Part shown: piece after piece, positions 24,448 through 34,044 of the stretch | Numbering within the stretch: position 1 is the first letter of the stretch | Layout of the letters: every line of letters begins with the position of its first letter | NCBI RefSeq assembly: GCF_003289965.1 | Contig: NZ_QMBQ01000001.1 | Location: 124,001 to 188,000, forward strand | Origin: Mesorhizobium atlanticum | GTDB taxonomy: Bacteria; Pseudomonadota; Alphaproteobacteria; Rhizobiales; Rhizobiaceae | DNA length: 64,000 nucleotides | Direction: 5' to 3' | The notes under the pieces: generated by a model | Database searches by the model: none | Seen by the model: only the letters and a program-made list of their open reading frames with translations | What the model was told of the DNA's origin: nothing | Program-made: the position numbers and the translations under genes

Positions 24448-26109
24448 ATGACCGATACGCCGGCGGCGTTGCCGCGCTATGAGGATGCCGTCAAGCGCTT
24501 CCGCATCGAGGACGAGATCGCGCGCCTGCATGGCGATCCGGCCACCGGCATCAACGCCTATGTCGAATGCTGCGGCCGCTATACAGGCGCGAATCGGCTG
24601 GCGCTGCGCGCGATCTCGGCCGGCGGCGAATTGCGCGAATATTCCTTCGACGACCTCGCCGACATGTCGGGCCGCGTCGGCACCCTGCTCAAAAGTCTCG
24701 GCGTCGGCCCCGGCGATGTCGTGGCCGGCATGCTGCCGCGCATCCCCGAGCTTGTGGCGCTGATCCTCGGCACATGGCGGATCGGAGCGGTCTACCAGCC
24801 GCTGTTCACCGCGTTCGGCCCGAAGGCGGTCGAGCATCGCCTGAGCTACAGCAAGGCGAAGCTGGTGGTGACCAACCCCACCAACCGCGGCAAGCTCGAC
24901 GAGGTGGAAAACCATCCGCGCATTGCCACCATTCTCGCCCCCGGCGAGACGCTGCCCGAAGGCGACACCGATTTCCGCGCGGCGCTCGCCACCGCCTCCC
25001 CCGACCGCGAGCCGGTGATGCGCAAGGGCTCGGACCTGTTCATGATGATGTCGACCTCCGGCACCACCGGGCATCCGAAAGGCGTGCCCGTGCCGCTCAG
25101 CGCGCTCACTGCCTTCGGCGCCTATATGCGCGACGCGATCGGGCTTCGCCCAGACGACGTCTTCTGGAACATCGCCGACCCCGGCTGGGCCTACGGGCTC
25201 TACTACGCCATCACTGGACCCTTGCTGCTCGGCATCGCCACCACCTTCTACGAAGGCGCCTTCAACGCCAAATCGACCTACGACATCATCGAGCGGCTGG
25301 GCGTCACCAGCCTCGCCGGCTCGCCGACGGCCTACCGCCTGCTGATGGCGGAAGGGCCCGAGGCCGCGGCCCGCGTCAAAGGAAAACTGCGCGTGGTGAG
25401 CAGCGCCGGCGAGCCGCTCAACCCGGAGGTGATCCGCTGGTTCGACGCCCATCTCGCCGCGCCCATCCACGACCATTACGGCCAGACCGAGAACGGCATG
25501 ATGGTCAACAACCATCACGGGCTTAAGCATCTTGTCCGCGCCGGCTCGGCCGGTTTCGCCATGCCTGGCTACCGCATGGTGGTGCTTGACGAGGCGGGCA
25601 ACGAGCTCGGCCCCAACCAGCCGGGCGTGCTCGCGGTCGATATCGCCAACTCGCCGCTGCGCTGGTTCAGCGGCTACCACCAGGCGGAAACACCGGCGAT
25701 CGCCGGCGGCTACTACCGCACCGGCGACACTGTGGAGTACGAGCCGGACGGCTCGGTCTCCTTCATCGGCCGGGCCGACGACGTCATCACCTCATCCGGC
25801 TACCGCATCGGGCCTTTCGACGTCGAAAGCGCGCTGATCGAGCACCCTGCGGTCAACGAGGCCGCGGTGGTCGGCGTGCCCGATCCGCAGCGCACCGAGA
25901 TCGTCAAGGCCTTCGTCGTGCTGGCGCCCGCCTTCCAGGGCAGCGAGGCGCTCGCCGAGGAGCTCGCCCAGCATGTGAAGAAGCGGCTGTCGGCGCATTC
26001 CTATCCGCGCGAGGTCGAGTTCGTGAGCGAGCTGCCGAAGACGCCGAGCGGCAAGATCCAAAGGTTCCTGCTGAGGAAGGCCGAGGTGGAGAAGCGCAAG
26101 GCGGAATAA
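24448..26109 (+). CDS. AMP-forming acyl-CoA synthetase (acetyl-CoA synthetase-like)
   Basis: A 553-residue class I adenylate-forming enzyme; AGGGAGGA precedes the ATG. Motifs: P-loop-like STSGTTGHPKG (about 202-212), DHYGQTE, YYRTGDTVEYEPDG with the hinge IGRADDVITSSGYRIGP, and the C-terminal catalytic Lys in PKTPSGKIQRF (about 535). It activates a carboxylic acid with ATP and transfers it to CoA. The overall pattern is closest to medium- or short-chain acyl/acetyl-CoA synthetases, but the acid is not clear. It is not in an obvious operon. Confidence 0.9.
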   Translation: MTDTPAALPRYEDAVKRFRIEDEIARLHGDPATGINAYVECCGRYTGANRLALRAISAGGELREYSFDDLADMSGRVGTLLKSLGVGPGDVVAGMLPRIPELVALILGTWRIGAVYQPLFTAFGPKAVEHRLSYSKAKLVVTNPTNRGKLDEVENHPRIATILAPGETLPEGDTDFRAALATASPDREPVMRKGSDLFMMMSTSGTTGHPKGVPVPLSALTAFGAYMRDAIGLRPDDVFWNIADPGWAYGLYYAITGPLLLGIATTFYEGAFNAKSTYDIIERLGVTSLAGSPTAYRLLMAEGPEAAARVKGKLRVVSSAGEPLNPEVIRWFDAHLAAPIHDHYGQTENGMMVNNHHGLKHLVRAGSAGFAMPGYRMVVLDEAGNELGPNQPGVLAVDIANSPLRWFSGYHQAETPAIAGGYYRTGDTVEYEPDGSVSFIGRADDVITSSGYRIGPFDVESALIEHPAVNEAAVVGVPDPQRTEIVKAFVVLAPAFQGSEALAEELAQHVKKRLSAHSYPREVEFVSELPKTPSGKIQRFLLRKAEVEKRKAE

Positions 26110-26202
26110 AGATTTGCGTCTGCCTTGATTTCCGCCACGCAAAAGCCGCCAAGTCGGGCGATGGCTGGCATGGGCTCTTGATCGCTAAATTGGGGTTGCA
26201 GC

Positions 26203-27096
26203 ATGCGGCTGGTCTTGACACTTCTCCTCGCGCTGGCAGGCAGCACGGCGCTCGCCGCCTCGCCGGAAGACGATTATATCGCGGCGCGCGACAAGGCGAT
26301 CGCCGATATCACCGCGCAGGAAAGCGCGAACACGGCAATCGAAACCATCGATGCGCAGAACGAGAAGGCGCTGGCCGACCTGCAGCAGCGTCTCGCCGCC
26401 ATTCTCGGTCCGCTTTCGGTCAAGGGTTTTCCGACGACCGGCACCAACAACATCGAAAGCCTCAACGCCTCCGATATCGGCTACGGCATGCTCGACGGGT
26501 TGCGGTATGCCCAGAGCGACGACGGCCCGAGCATCGTCGTCTCGACGCGTGGGCTGACCGAGCGCTGGCTCAAGTCCAAATCGACCGAGGCGGAAGCGGA
26601 TTTCAAGCTGCCCACCGATATCGGCGCGGCGTTGAAGCTCGATAGCTTCTATACCCAGGCCATCGGCAGCGACGCCGCCTTCGCCGGCACGCTCGACTTT
26701 CCGCTGAAGAAGCCCGACGGCGCCGACATGGTGCTGGCTCGGCTCGGCGGCTGGACACAGGATGTCGGGCCGATCTACGAGCAACATGTCGTGGTGGCGG
26801 TCGTCAAGGGCGACCGCGTGATGATCGCCGAGGCGCCCGCCTCCCCCGCCGTGCCTAAGATCGCAGCCTGCGATTCAATCTGGGCAGCCGCCGACGCGGC
26901 CGCGCAGAAGGCCCAGCAGGCCGACGAGGGCTCGGACCAGGACAACTCGCAGGCCTCCGATCCCGCCAACGCCGCCTGGGAAAAAGGCGATGCCGACTAC
27001 CGCGCCTGCATGGCCCAGCGCCTGCCCGGCGATCCGTCCTTCCCGGCGCTGCTCAAGCAGGCGCAGGATCTTGCCGACGGCATGGCGGGCAAGTAG
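26203..27096 (+). CDS. exported hypothetical protein (297 aa)
   Basis: A classic signal peptide, MRLVLTLLLALAGSTALA with cleavage after ALA, precedes a periplasmic protein. Near its N-terminus a helical Gln/Ala/Asp-rich segment (about 25-70) is followed by a mixed region with YGMLDGLRYAQSDDG and VVSTRGLTERWLK. The C-terminal part is Ala/Gln/Asp-rich with two Cys (KIAACDS and YRACMAQ). No domain is recognised. Confidence 0.75.
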   Translation: MRLVLTLLLALAGSTALAASPEDDYIAARDKAIADITAQESANTAIETIDAQNEKALADLQQRLAAILGPLSVKGFPTTGTNNIESLNASDIGYGMLDGLRYAQSDDGPSIVVSTRGLTERWLKSKSTEAEADFKLPTDIGAALKLDSFYTQAIGSDAAFAGTLDFPLKKPDGADMVLARLGGWTQDVGPIYEQHVVVAVVKGDRVMIAEAPASPAVPKIAACDSIWAAADAAAQKAQQADEGSDQDNSQASDPANAAWEKGDADYRACMAQRLPGDPSFPALLKQAQDLADGMAGK

Positions 27097-27129
27097 CCCG
27101 TCGGAGCAGTTCCGGGCGCGGCGGTTTTC

Positions 27130-28557
27130 TCAGCCAGCGTTGACTCGCAAGTTCCGCCGCGGAACACGCCGCGCGGCGGGGCGCGCCGTTTCCGCGATGA
27201 TCCCGTTGGTCTGAGGCGCGGCATCCTTACGCGACCTTGCGTCGGTCACCCGATGCAGCCGCTCGTAAGGCAGCAATTCCCGAATGCGGGCGTTAAGCGC
27301 TTCGACCTCGGCGCGCAAATCCTCGCATTCCTGTTTCTGGATATCGAGCTGGATCTGCTCGGATGCCTGCTGCAGCGAAAGCTGTGAGAGATTGGTGCTG
27401 ACCACCGACAGGTTCTTCTTGTCGGCTTCGCTCTCTTCCTTGAGGACGGCGAGCCTTTCCTCGGCGATCTGGCGTTCGGTGACGGCATCGTTCAACTGCG
27501 CCTTGAGCCTGGTGATCTCGGCCGTGGCTTCGCCATTGTCGGTCGAGACCCTATCCAGGCGCGACTGCAATTCCTGGATCTCGGCGCGCAAGCCGCGCAT
27601 TTCGGCCTGGCTGCGCGCCAATTCGGCGGCGCTGTCGCTTTCGGCGATCCGCGCCGCCTCGGCTGTTTCGGCAAGCTTGGCCTGTGTTGCCTCCAGCGTC
27701 TTCTGCAGCCGGCTTTCTTCCTTTTCGTGATTGCCGATCTGCGCCATCAGCTCGGCAATGTGGGCGGTTTCGCTGGCATGAGTCGCCGCGAACTCATCGA
27801 ATTTGTGCCGGGCCTCAGCCTCGCGCTTCTGCGCCTGCTCCAGGTCGACCGTGAGGCCGACTTGCTTCTCGCGCAGCAGCTTGTTTTCTGCGCCGCGCCT
27901 GTCGACTTCGACAGTCTTGGCGGTCAGAGCCTTGACGATTTCGCCGAACTCCGTTTCGCGCCTGGCGCTCTCATTGCTCATCTCCACCAGCTCCAGGCGA
28001 ACGGCCGCCAACGCCGAGCGCAGCTGCTCCCGGTCCTGGACAAGGCTTGCCTCGCGCTGCTGCCAGGCCTCGGCCGCGCCGTCGCGCTCGCGCTGCTTGC
28101 GCGCGGCGTCAAGCAATTGTTCTGAAAGCGTTTTATGTTCCGCGGTGAGAGCGAGGTTTGCCAACTCCAGCTCGTTGGAGCGCAACACGTCGCGATGGAA
28201 GACGTTGAGGACCTCGCGCGTCATGTGATGCGCGGTGGCGATCTCCCCCAGCTTCGCCTCGATTTCCTGGAGATGGCCCTGTCCGTCCCGGAAGAGCCCG
28301 GCCACGGCTTCCAAGGCGGCGAGCCGCGTCTGGGTATGGGGCGTCAACCGCGATGAAGCCGGCTCGGGCTGCTCCGCAGGCGGCGGATTCTCGTCGCTTG
28401 CCACGAGTTCCTGGCCTGCAACGGCATCGTCTCCCGACGGCGGCTGTTCATCATCTTTCAGAACGTCCTCGAATGCTTCCGCCAGATCCGATTGGAGGTC
28501 CTGAAATTCCTTATCGACGTCCTCGGCCCGCTTGATCAGAGACTTGAAATTCATCAT
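27130..28557 (-). CDS. long coiled-coil protein (475 aa)
   Basis: The first of two adjacent ATGs (28557) has AAGGGA six bases upstream. After an acidic N-terminal region (about 1-65) almost the whole protein (about 75-440) is heptad-rich Glu/Gln/Leu/Ala/Arg sequence of the SMC/filament type, ending with a basic tail (ARRVPRRNLRVNAG). There is no ATPase motif or membrane segment. It could be a cytoskeletal or polar scaffold protein, analogous to alphaproteobacterial coiled-coil cytoskeletal proteins; this is inference from the coiled coil alone. A near-CtrA site lies upstream. Confidence 0.8.
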   Translation of the reverse strand: MMNFKSLIKRAEDVDKEFQDLQSDLAEAFEDVLKDDEQPPSGDDAVAGQELVASDENPPPAEQPEPASSRLTPHTQTRLAALEAVAGLFRDGQGHLQEIEAKLGEIATAHHMTREVLNVFHRDVLRSNELELANLALTAEHKTLSEQLLDAARKQRERDGAAEAWQQREASLVQDREQLRSALAAVRLELVEMSNESARRETEFGEIVKALTAKTVEVDRRGAENKLLREKQVGLTVDLEQAQKREAEARHKFDEFAATHASETAHIAELMAQIGNHEKEESRLQKTLEATQAKLAETAEAARIAESDSAAELARSQAEMRGLRAEIQELQSRLDRVSTDNGEATAEITRLKAQLNDAVTERQIAEERLAVLKEESEADKKNLSVVSTNLSQLSLQQASEQIQLDIQKQECEDLRAEVEALNARIRELLPYERLHRVTDARSRKDAAPQTNGIIAETARPAARRVPRRNLRVNAG

Positions 28558-28588
28558 CACACATCCCTTACTCACGCCCCACGCGTAC

Positions 28589-28603
28589 TTAACGAATTGC
28601 TAA
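28589..28603. promoter_or_regulatory. near-consensus CtrA-type site upstream of the coiled-coil gene
   Basis: TTAACGAATTGCTAA matches TTAA-N7-TTAA at seven of eight fixed positions (CTAA for TTAA), 32 bases before the coiled-coil gene start. It may be a CtrA site or chance. Confidence 0.4.
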
Positions 28604-28962
28604 TCTAGCCCTTTACCTTCCTTTCGGGAAGCCTATGCAACCGAAACCGAAATTAAGGTTATCGCCGGTCGCAATCTTATGCGGACCCGTTGCGAGGTGA
28701 TCCGTCTGCCGGGCATAACGTATGTTAATTTCATCTCTCGACGGACCCTGAAATTCACCGCCGTAAAAGGGAGAAGGCAGCGAGCTGTTTGGCATCATTC
28801 ATCGAGCTTTTTGTCATCATTCAAATGGCCGATACGAAGACTTCGGGACGGAAACGAGAAGCTCCGTTCGCGTGGGTTTTCTCTATGCGGGCCGCTCCTG
28901 ATCGACCGCCAAAGAGCAGCGCTGCGCGGGCGTCCGGCTGCCGTGGCTCTCATGGAGATCGG
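28604..28962. other. intergenic stretch without a recognisable gene
   Basis: About 360 bases between the coiled-coil gene promoter and the Hsp20 terminator region. It is less GC-rich than its surroundings. No protein-like frame, tRNA or repeat was recognised; a CATCATTC motif occurs twice near 28793 and 28815. Confidence 0.45.
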
Positions 28963-28996
28963 GACGCGGGAGGCGCATCGGCCGACCTCCCGCGTC
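28963..28996 (-). terminator. strong hairpin after the Hsp20 pair
   Basis: GACGCGGGAGG (28963-28973) pairs perfectly with CCTCCCGCGTC (28986-28996) across a 12-base loop, starting seven bases after the stop of the Hsp20 gene ending at 29003. No T-run follows on the minus strand, so it may be a transcript-stabilising or Rho-assisted end. Confidence 0.5.
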
Positions 28997-29002
28997 GATG
29001 CA

Positions 29003-29512
29003 TCAACTCTTGATGTCGATGCGCTTGACCTGCGATTGCGCCTTCTCGCTCTTCGGCAAGGTGACGGTCAGCACGCCATTCCTGAAGCGCGCCTCCACCT
29101 CGTCTTCCTTGACCTCGTAGCCGACCGGGATGCGGCGTTCGAAGCGGCCATAGTAACGCTCCGAGAATTGCCTATCCTTGTCATCCGTCTCGGAGCGCTT
29201 CTCGCCTCGCAGCGTCAGCACGCCGTCGTCGAACAGGACCTCGATGTCTTTCTGCTCGAGGCCGGGCACCTCGGCCGTCACCTTGATCTCCTTCTCTCCA
29301 TTGGAGATCTCGACGCTCGGCCAACCAGTGGCGAGGGCGGAGGCACCGCCAACAGACGGCCACCGGCTGTCGAAGCCGCGGAAAACATCGTCGAACAGGC
29401 GGTTCACCTCACGATGCAGCGACAGGAACGGATCGCGTTCGCCGTCGTGGAATATGCTTGGAACCTGGTTGCCGTTGCTCCGGCCCCAGGGAATCAGATC
29501 GCGGACACTCAT
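29003..29512 (-). CDS. small heat shock protein, Hsp20 family (169 aa)
   Basis: The ATG at 29512 has a perfect AAAGGAGG five bases upstream. The N-terminal arm reads MSVRDLIPWGR and contains PFLSLHREVNRLFDDVFRGF, typical of class C (HspC-like) rhizobial sHsps. The alpha-crystallin domain (about 60-165) has VEISNGEKEIKVTAEVPG, LEQKDIEVLFDDGVLTLRGEK, RYYGRFERRIPVG and FRNGVLTVTLPK. It binds unfolding proteins as an oligomer. It follows the other Hsp20 gene by 92 bases in the same direction, so the two are probably co-transcribed. Confidence 0.95.
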   Translation of the reverse strand: MSVRDLIPWGRSNGNQVPSIFHDGERDPFLSLHREVNRLFDDVFRGFDSRWPSVGGASALATGWPSVEISNGEKEIKVTAEVPGLEQKDIEVLFDDGVLTLRGEKRSETDDKDRQFSERYYGRFERRIPVGYEVKEDEVEARFRNGVLTVTLPKSEKAQSQVKRIDIKS

Positions 29513-29604
29513 GGTTTCCTCCTTTCTGCTCATCGGTCTGAAAGCCTTGCTGTTGCGCCGGGCAGTGCCCGGCGCGGTGCGCGGGGGGCGCTGACAGGAA
29601 CGCC

Positions 29605-30081
29605 TCAGGCCGCGTGCTTCTCGGCTTCGATCTTCTTCGTCGCGCCTTTGGGCATCGCCTTGTCGGCTGCGATCTCGATCCGGCGCGGTTTCATCTCTTC
29701 CGGAATTTCACGCTTCAGATCGATCGTCAGCAGGCCATTGACTAGGCTGGCGCCAACGACTTTGACATGGTCAGCAAGCTCGAAACGGCGCTGGAATGCG
29801 CGACCGGCGATGCCTCGGTGCAGGTACTCACCCTTATCCTCGCCGGCTTTCTGGCCCGAGACCATGAGCATGTTCTGCTCCTGGGTAATGTCCAGTTCGT
29901 CCTGCGCGAAGCCCGCCACCGCCATGCTGATGCGGTAGTCGTCTTCCGAGGTCTTGGCGATGTCGTAGGGTGGCCAGTTGTCGACGGTTTCGATCCGGCT
30001 CGCCGTTTCGAGCGCGTTCAACATTCGATCGAAACCGATGCTCGACCGGAACAGCGGACTGAAGTCAAATGTGGTTCTCAT
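29605..30081 (-). CDS. small heat shock protein, IbpA-like Hsp20 (158 aa)
   Basis: The ATG at 30081 follows GGAGG in a ROSE-like leader. N-terminal RTTFDFSPLFRSSIGFDRMLNAL is the hallmark of IbpA-type (class A) rhizobial sHsps, and the alpha-crystallin core has YDIAKTSEDDYRISMAVAGFAQDELDI, EYLHRGIAGRAFQRRFELADHV and LVNGLLTIDLKREIPEEMKP. The C-terminus is Lys/Ala-rich and contains the anchoring PRRIEI motif. Oligomeric, ATP-independent holdase. It is the first gene of a two-gene sHsp operon. Confidence 0.95.
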   Translation of the reverse strand: MRTTFDFSPLFRSSIGFDRMLNALETASRIETVDNWPPYDIAKTSEDDYRISMAVAGFAQDELDITQEQNMLMVSGQKAGEDKGEYLHRGIAGRAFQRRFELADHVKVVGASLVNGLLTIDLKREIPEEMKPRRIEIAADKAMPKGATKKIEAEKHAA

Positions 30082-30168
30082 AGCTACATCCTCCATTGAG
30101 CAACATAGATACGAGGGGCGCCAAGGAAGCGGCGCTCCTTGACCTTGCCGGTCTCTCAAGACCCGGCA
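30082..30168 (-). ncRNA. ROSE-like RNA thermometer in the Hsp20 leader
   Basis: On the minus strand the leader has a hairpin GCCGGGTCT-TGAG-AGACCGGC-like stem, a second GC-rich structure, and then GTTGCTCAATGGAGGATG directly before the start. The TTGCT motif facing GGAGGA across a short loop is the conserved core of ROSE thermometers (UYGCU against the Shine-Dalgarno), which block translation at low temperature and melt on heating. Length and position, before an IbpA-type sHsp gene, fit the family known from Bradyrhizobium and other rhizobia. The exact 5 prime end is inferred. Confidence 0.75.
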
Positions 30169-30174
30169 AAATCC

Positions 30175-30203
30175 ATCTGGGAATTCAACGCCGGGACGTC
30201 AAG
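30175..30203 (-). promoter_or_regulatory. candidate RpoH (sigma-32) promoter for the Hsp20 operon
   Basis: Reading the minus strand, CTTGAC (30203-30198) is followed after 15 bases by TCCCAGAT (30182-30175), similar to the CTTGAA-N12..15-CCCCAT heat-shock promoter. It would start transcription near 30168 and give an 87-base leader, matching the ROSE-like region. Confidence 0.5.
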
Positions 30204-30314
30204 ACCCAGCCTCGAATCGCCTTCAAGGTCGTGAAAGTCACCCTCTTCGTCTGCATGCCGGCGGGCAATGATGGAAGGCGGCCACGCAACGCGACCGCCT
30301 TGGGGAGTTGATCT

Positions 30315-30593
30315 TCAATGGATCGCGATGATCCCGTCGACGACCCGCCATTCCGATGGCCTGATCAGCCGATGATGGGCGACCCGGACGGAATGCAAGG
30401 CGCCCGCCAGCTCGCGTTCCCAAAAGCCCAGAAAGCCCCTCAGTCCAGGGAAATCCGGGGCCAGATCATAGTCCTGCCAGACATAGAGCTGAAGCAGGCT
30501 GGGATGGTCGGGCAGATGATAATGGATCTCGGCAGTGGTCAGGCCATAGCCATTCATCTGCAAGCGGAATTCCCTGCTGACCGTGCTTGCCAT
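30315..30593 (-). CDS. usg: Usg family protein (92 aa)
   Basis: The sequence STVSREFRLQMNGYGLTTAE, then YHLPDHPSLLQLYVWQDYDLAPDF, FLGFWERELAGALHSVRVAH and LIRPSEW is a full-length Usg protein. Usg is a small conserved alphaproteobacterial protein of unknown biochemical function, first seen upstream of trpF in Caulobacter. Here it is not near trp genes; it follows a 115-residue gene by 12 bases on the same strand and precedes the Hsp20 operon. Confidence 0.9.
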   Translation of the reverse strand: MASTVSREFRLQMNGYGLTTAEIHYHLPDHPSLLQLYVWQDYDLAPDFPGLRGFLGFWERELAGALHSVRVAHHRLIRPSEWRVVDGIIAIH

Positions 30594-30605
30594 CGCCTTC
30601 CGCCC

Positions 30606-30953
30606 TCACGCGCTCAGCCGCTCGACCAGCTGCCGGTGGTCGGCATCGGCAGGGCGGCTGGGTGGCGGGGCGGTTGCGTCGAGCCGGCGCAGCGCATCCA
30701 TGATCTCGTCGAAGGAGACCGGCCGCTCGGCGCCCGGCGGCTGGCGCAGCGCCGGCATCGATTCCACGGCGCAGGCGTCGGACGCCCAGGACGAAAGGAT
30801 CGCCCGCTTTTCCCATATGTCGAGCGAGCCGTCCTCCAGCACATCCCGCGGGTGCTGAAAATGGCTGGCCGGCGACAGCAGCCGGTCGAGCGAAAGGTCT
30901 GATATTTCGGGAGCAAGGGAAGGAATGATCGGCGAGAGCGTCTGTCGGTCCAT
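30606..30953 (-). CDS. conserved hypothetical protein (115 aa)
   Basis: The ATG at 30953 (MDRQTLSPII) has GGAGGA six bases upstream and is preferred over 30995. The protein contains LDRLLSPASHFQHPRDVL and IWEKRAILSSWASDACAVES, a block that appears characteristic of a rhizobial family, then a Pro/Ala-rich tail. It is 12 bases upstream of usg and probably forms an operon with it. No function is known. Confidence 0.7.
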   Translation of the reverse strand: MDRQTLSPIIPSLAPEISDLSLDRLLSPASHFQHPRDVLEDGSLDIWEKRAILSSWASDACAVESMPALRQPPGAERPVSFDEIMDALRRLDATAPPPSRPADADHRQLVERLSA

Positions 30954-31107
30954 TTCTGTCCTCCGTCTCCAAAAACTCCTTGGTTCGGGTTCCAAATTTC
31001 TCAGCGGTCCCGGCGCTGCCGGGCGCCGATAATTTTGTTCAGCTCAATCGCGAATTCAAGCCTTTCCTTTGTCGCGCGATCGGATTTATCGCATTGTTTT
31101 CAGCACG

Positions 31108-31134
31108 CTAGCACTCGGTGATCGAGAGTGCCAA
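31108..31134. promoter_or_regulatory. CIRCE element (HrcA operator) of groESL
   Basis: CTAGCACTC-N9-GAGTGCCAA matches the CIRCE consensus TTAGCACTC-N9-GAGTGCTAA with two mismatches. It lies about 150 bases upstream of groES in the gene-free stretch 30954-31282. HrcA, stabilised by GroEL, would repress groESL from here. hrcA itself is not in the window. Confidence 0.9.
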
Positions 31135-31282
31135 AAAATTTTCGATACCCCCTTGAAAGTACAAGAAGGCAAAATTAGCTCGACATGCGCGCGACGCCGA
31201 AAGGGTCGCGAGCCCCGCTCCGGTCCTGCCGGTCCGGAGCGGAGGAACCTCTCGCAATCTGTTTGTCCTGAAGGAGAACGAT

Positions 31283-31597
31283 ATGACGTTCCGTCCATTG
31301 CATGACCGCGTGCTCGTCCGCCGCATCGAGGCCGAAGAGAAGACGGCCGGTGGCATCATCATCCCCGACACTGCCAAGGAAAAGCCGCAGGAAGGCGAAG
31401 TCATCGCCGTCGGGCCGGGCGCCCGCGATGAGAGCGGCAAGCTCGTGCCCCTCGACGTGAAGGTCGGCGACCGCATCCTCTTCGGCAAGTGGTCCGGCAC
31501 CGAGATCAAGCTCAACGGCGAGGATCTGCTCATCATGAAGGAAAGCGATGTGATGGGCGTGATCGAGCAAGCCGCGACGCTGAAGAAAGCCGCCTGA
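31283..31597 (+). CDS. groES: co-chaperonin GroES
   Basis: A 104-residue Gro[40 protein letters not shown] with the mobile loop (about 17-32) that contacts GroEL, then GVRILFGK-type region [15 protein letters not shown] and terminal MGVIE. An ideal GAAGGAGA ribosome site precedes the ATG. It caps the GroEL ring to form the folding chamber. Followed by groEL after 59 bases in one CIRCE-controlled operon. Confidence 0.98.
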   Translation: MTFRPLHDRVLVRRIEAEEKTAGGIIIPDTAKEKPQEGEVIAVGPGARDESGKLVPLDVKVGDRILFGKWSGTEIKLNGEDLLIMKESDVMGVIEQAATLKKAA

Positions 31598-31632
31598 CCG
31601 GGGCTTCGATCGAACCGCAACCCAGTCAATGA

Positions 31633-33285
<1,653 letters not shown>

Positions 33286-33298
33286 GATAGAGCTGAGA

Positions 33299-33323
33299 GC
33301 CCGCTCCACGGGAGCGGGCGTTT
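33299..33323 (+). terminator. intrinsic terminator of groESL
   Basis: GCCCGCTCC (33299-33307) and GGAGCGGGC (33311-33319) form a nine-base stem with an ACG loop followed by GTTT, 13 bases after the groEL stop. Confidence 0.75.
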
Positions 33324-33345
33324 CACCAGAACTTGGGAGGCCTTC

Positions 33346-33567
33346 ATGAACATGATGAGCGCAGATGGCTCGATTCCCGCCCCGACGCATTCGGCAAGCG
33401 AATTCCTCGCCTATGAAGGCGAATGCCGGAGCGCGCTGAAGCCGCTGCTGGCAGGCCTGCTCGACGCGGCCGAAGCCGCCGGATGGAACCGGCGGACGGT
33501 CGCCTCGACGCTGATGCTCCTTGCCGCGCAGCAGGTTTCGGCCACCCAAACATCCGCGCGAAGCTGA
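33346..33567 (+). CDS. small hypothetical protein after groEL (73 aa)
   Basis: The ATG has GGGAGG eight bases upstream. The product has a helical core (EFLAYEGECRSALKPLLAGLLDAAEAAGWNRRTVASTLMLLAAQQVS) with amphipathic periodicity and no signal peptide. It lies beyond the groESL terminator and may be the first gene of the small cluster running up to htpG. No domain is recognised; the strong ribosome site and composition support a real gene. Confidence 0.6.
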   Translation: MNMMSADGSIPAPTHSASEFLAYEGECRSALKPLLAGLLDAAEAAGWNRRTVASTLMLLAAQQVSATQTSARS

Positions 33568-33603
33568 GCAAATCGGCCCCGCCACGGCGGGGTCCGTCTT
33601 ACC

Positions 33604-34044
33604 ATGTCGCGATGGGATTTGGGCGAAGGGAATTGCGATGCCATGATTGCAGGACGCTTGCGGGAATGCCTGAGGAGCTTGCGATGGGAAGCCAGCGACC
33701 TTGCGCAGGAGCTTGGCTGTTCCAGGACCGACGCGGCCTGCTGGATCGACGGGCGCGCGCCGGTGCCGCTGGCGGTCGCCGCCTGGATCGAGGCCCTGGT
33801 CAAGGCGCATAGCGCGCTGCCGCCTCCGCGCCTGAACCAGCAGATTTCAGCGACGCACACCACGCCTGCGGGCATGGTCAATGTGCAGGCCTTCCCCGGC
33901 ATAGGCCAGCCGCGGCCGCACGGCATCGTGCTGCAACCACCCTACCCGCGCCGGCATGCGCTGGCCGGGACGGCCGGCCTCCGCGCGAGCATCGTGGGAA
34001 TCCACCGGAAAGAGGGTCCAGACCATGAACCACGACCGCTTTGA
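33604..34044 (+). CDS. helix-turn-helix-like protein (146 aa)
   Basis: The first 75 residues resemble an XRE-type helix-turn-helix: IAGRLRECLRSLRWEASDLAQELGCS, then RTDAACWIDGRAPVPLAVAAWIEALV. The rest is a low-order Pro/Gly/His-rich tail. The true start may be ATG 33643. The end overlaps the DUF982 gene by 20 bases in a different frame. It could be a local regulator within the chaperone island; direct evidence for DNA binding is only the predicted fold. Confidence 0.6.
   Translation: MSRWDLGEGNCDAMIAGRLRECLRSLRWEASDLAQELGCSRTDAACWIDGRAPVPLAVAAWIEALVKAHSALPPPRLNQQISATHTTPAGMVNVQAFPGIGQPRPHGIVLQPPYPRRHALAGTAGLRASIVGIHRKEGPDHEPRPL

Noticed and set aside
24079..25680. 533-codon minus-strand open frame over the acyl-CoA synthetase
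   Set aside because: Antisense shadow of a clear AMP-forming synthetase.
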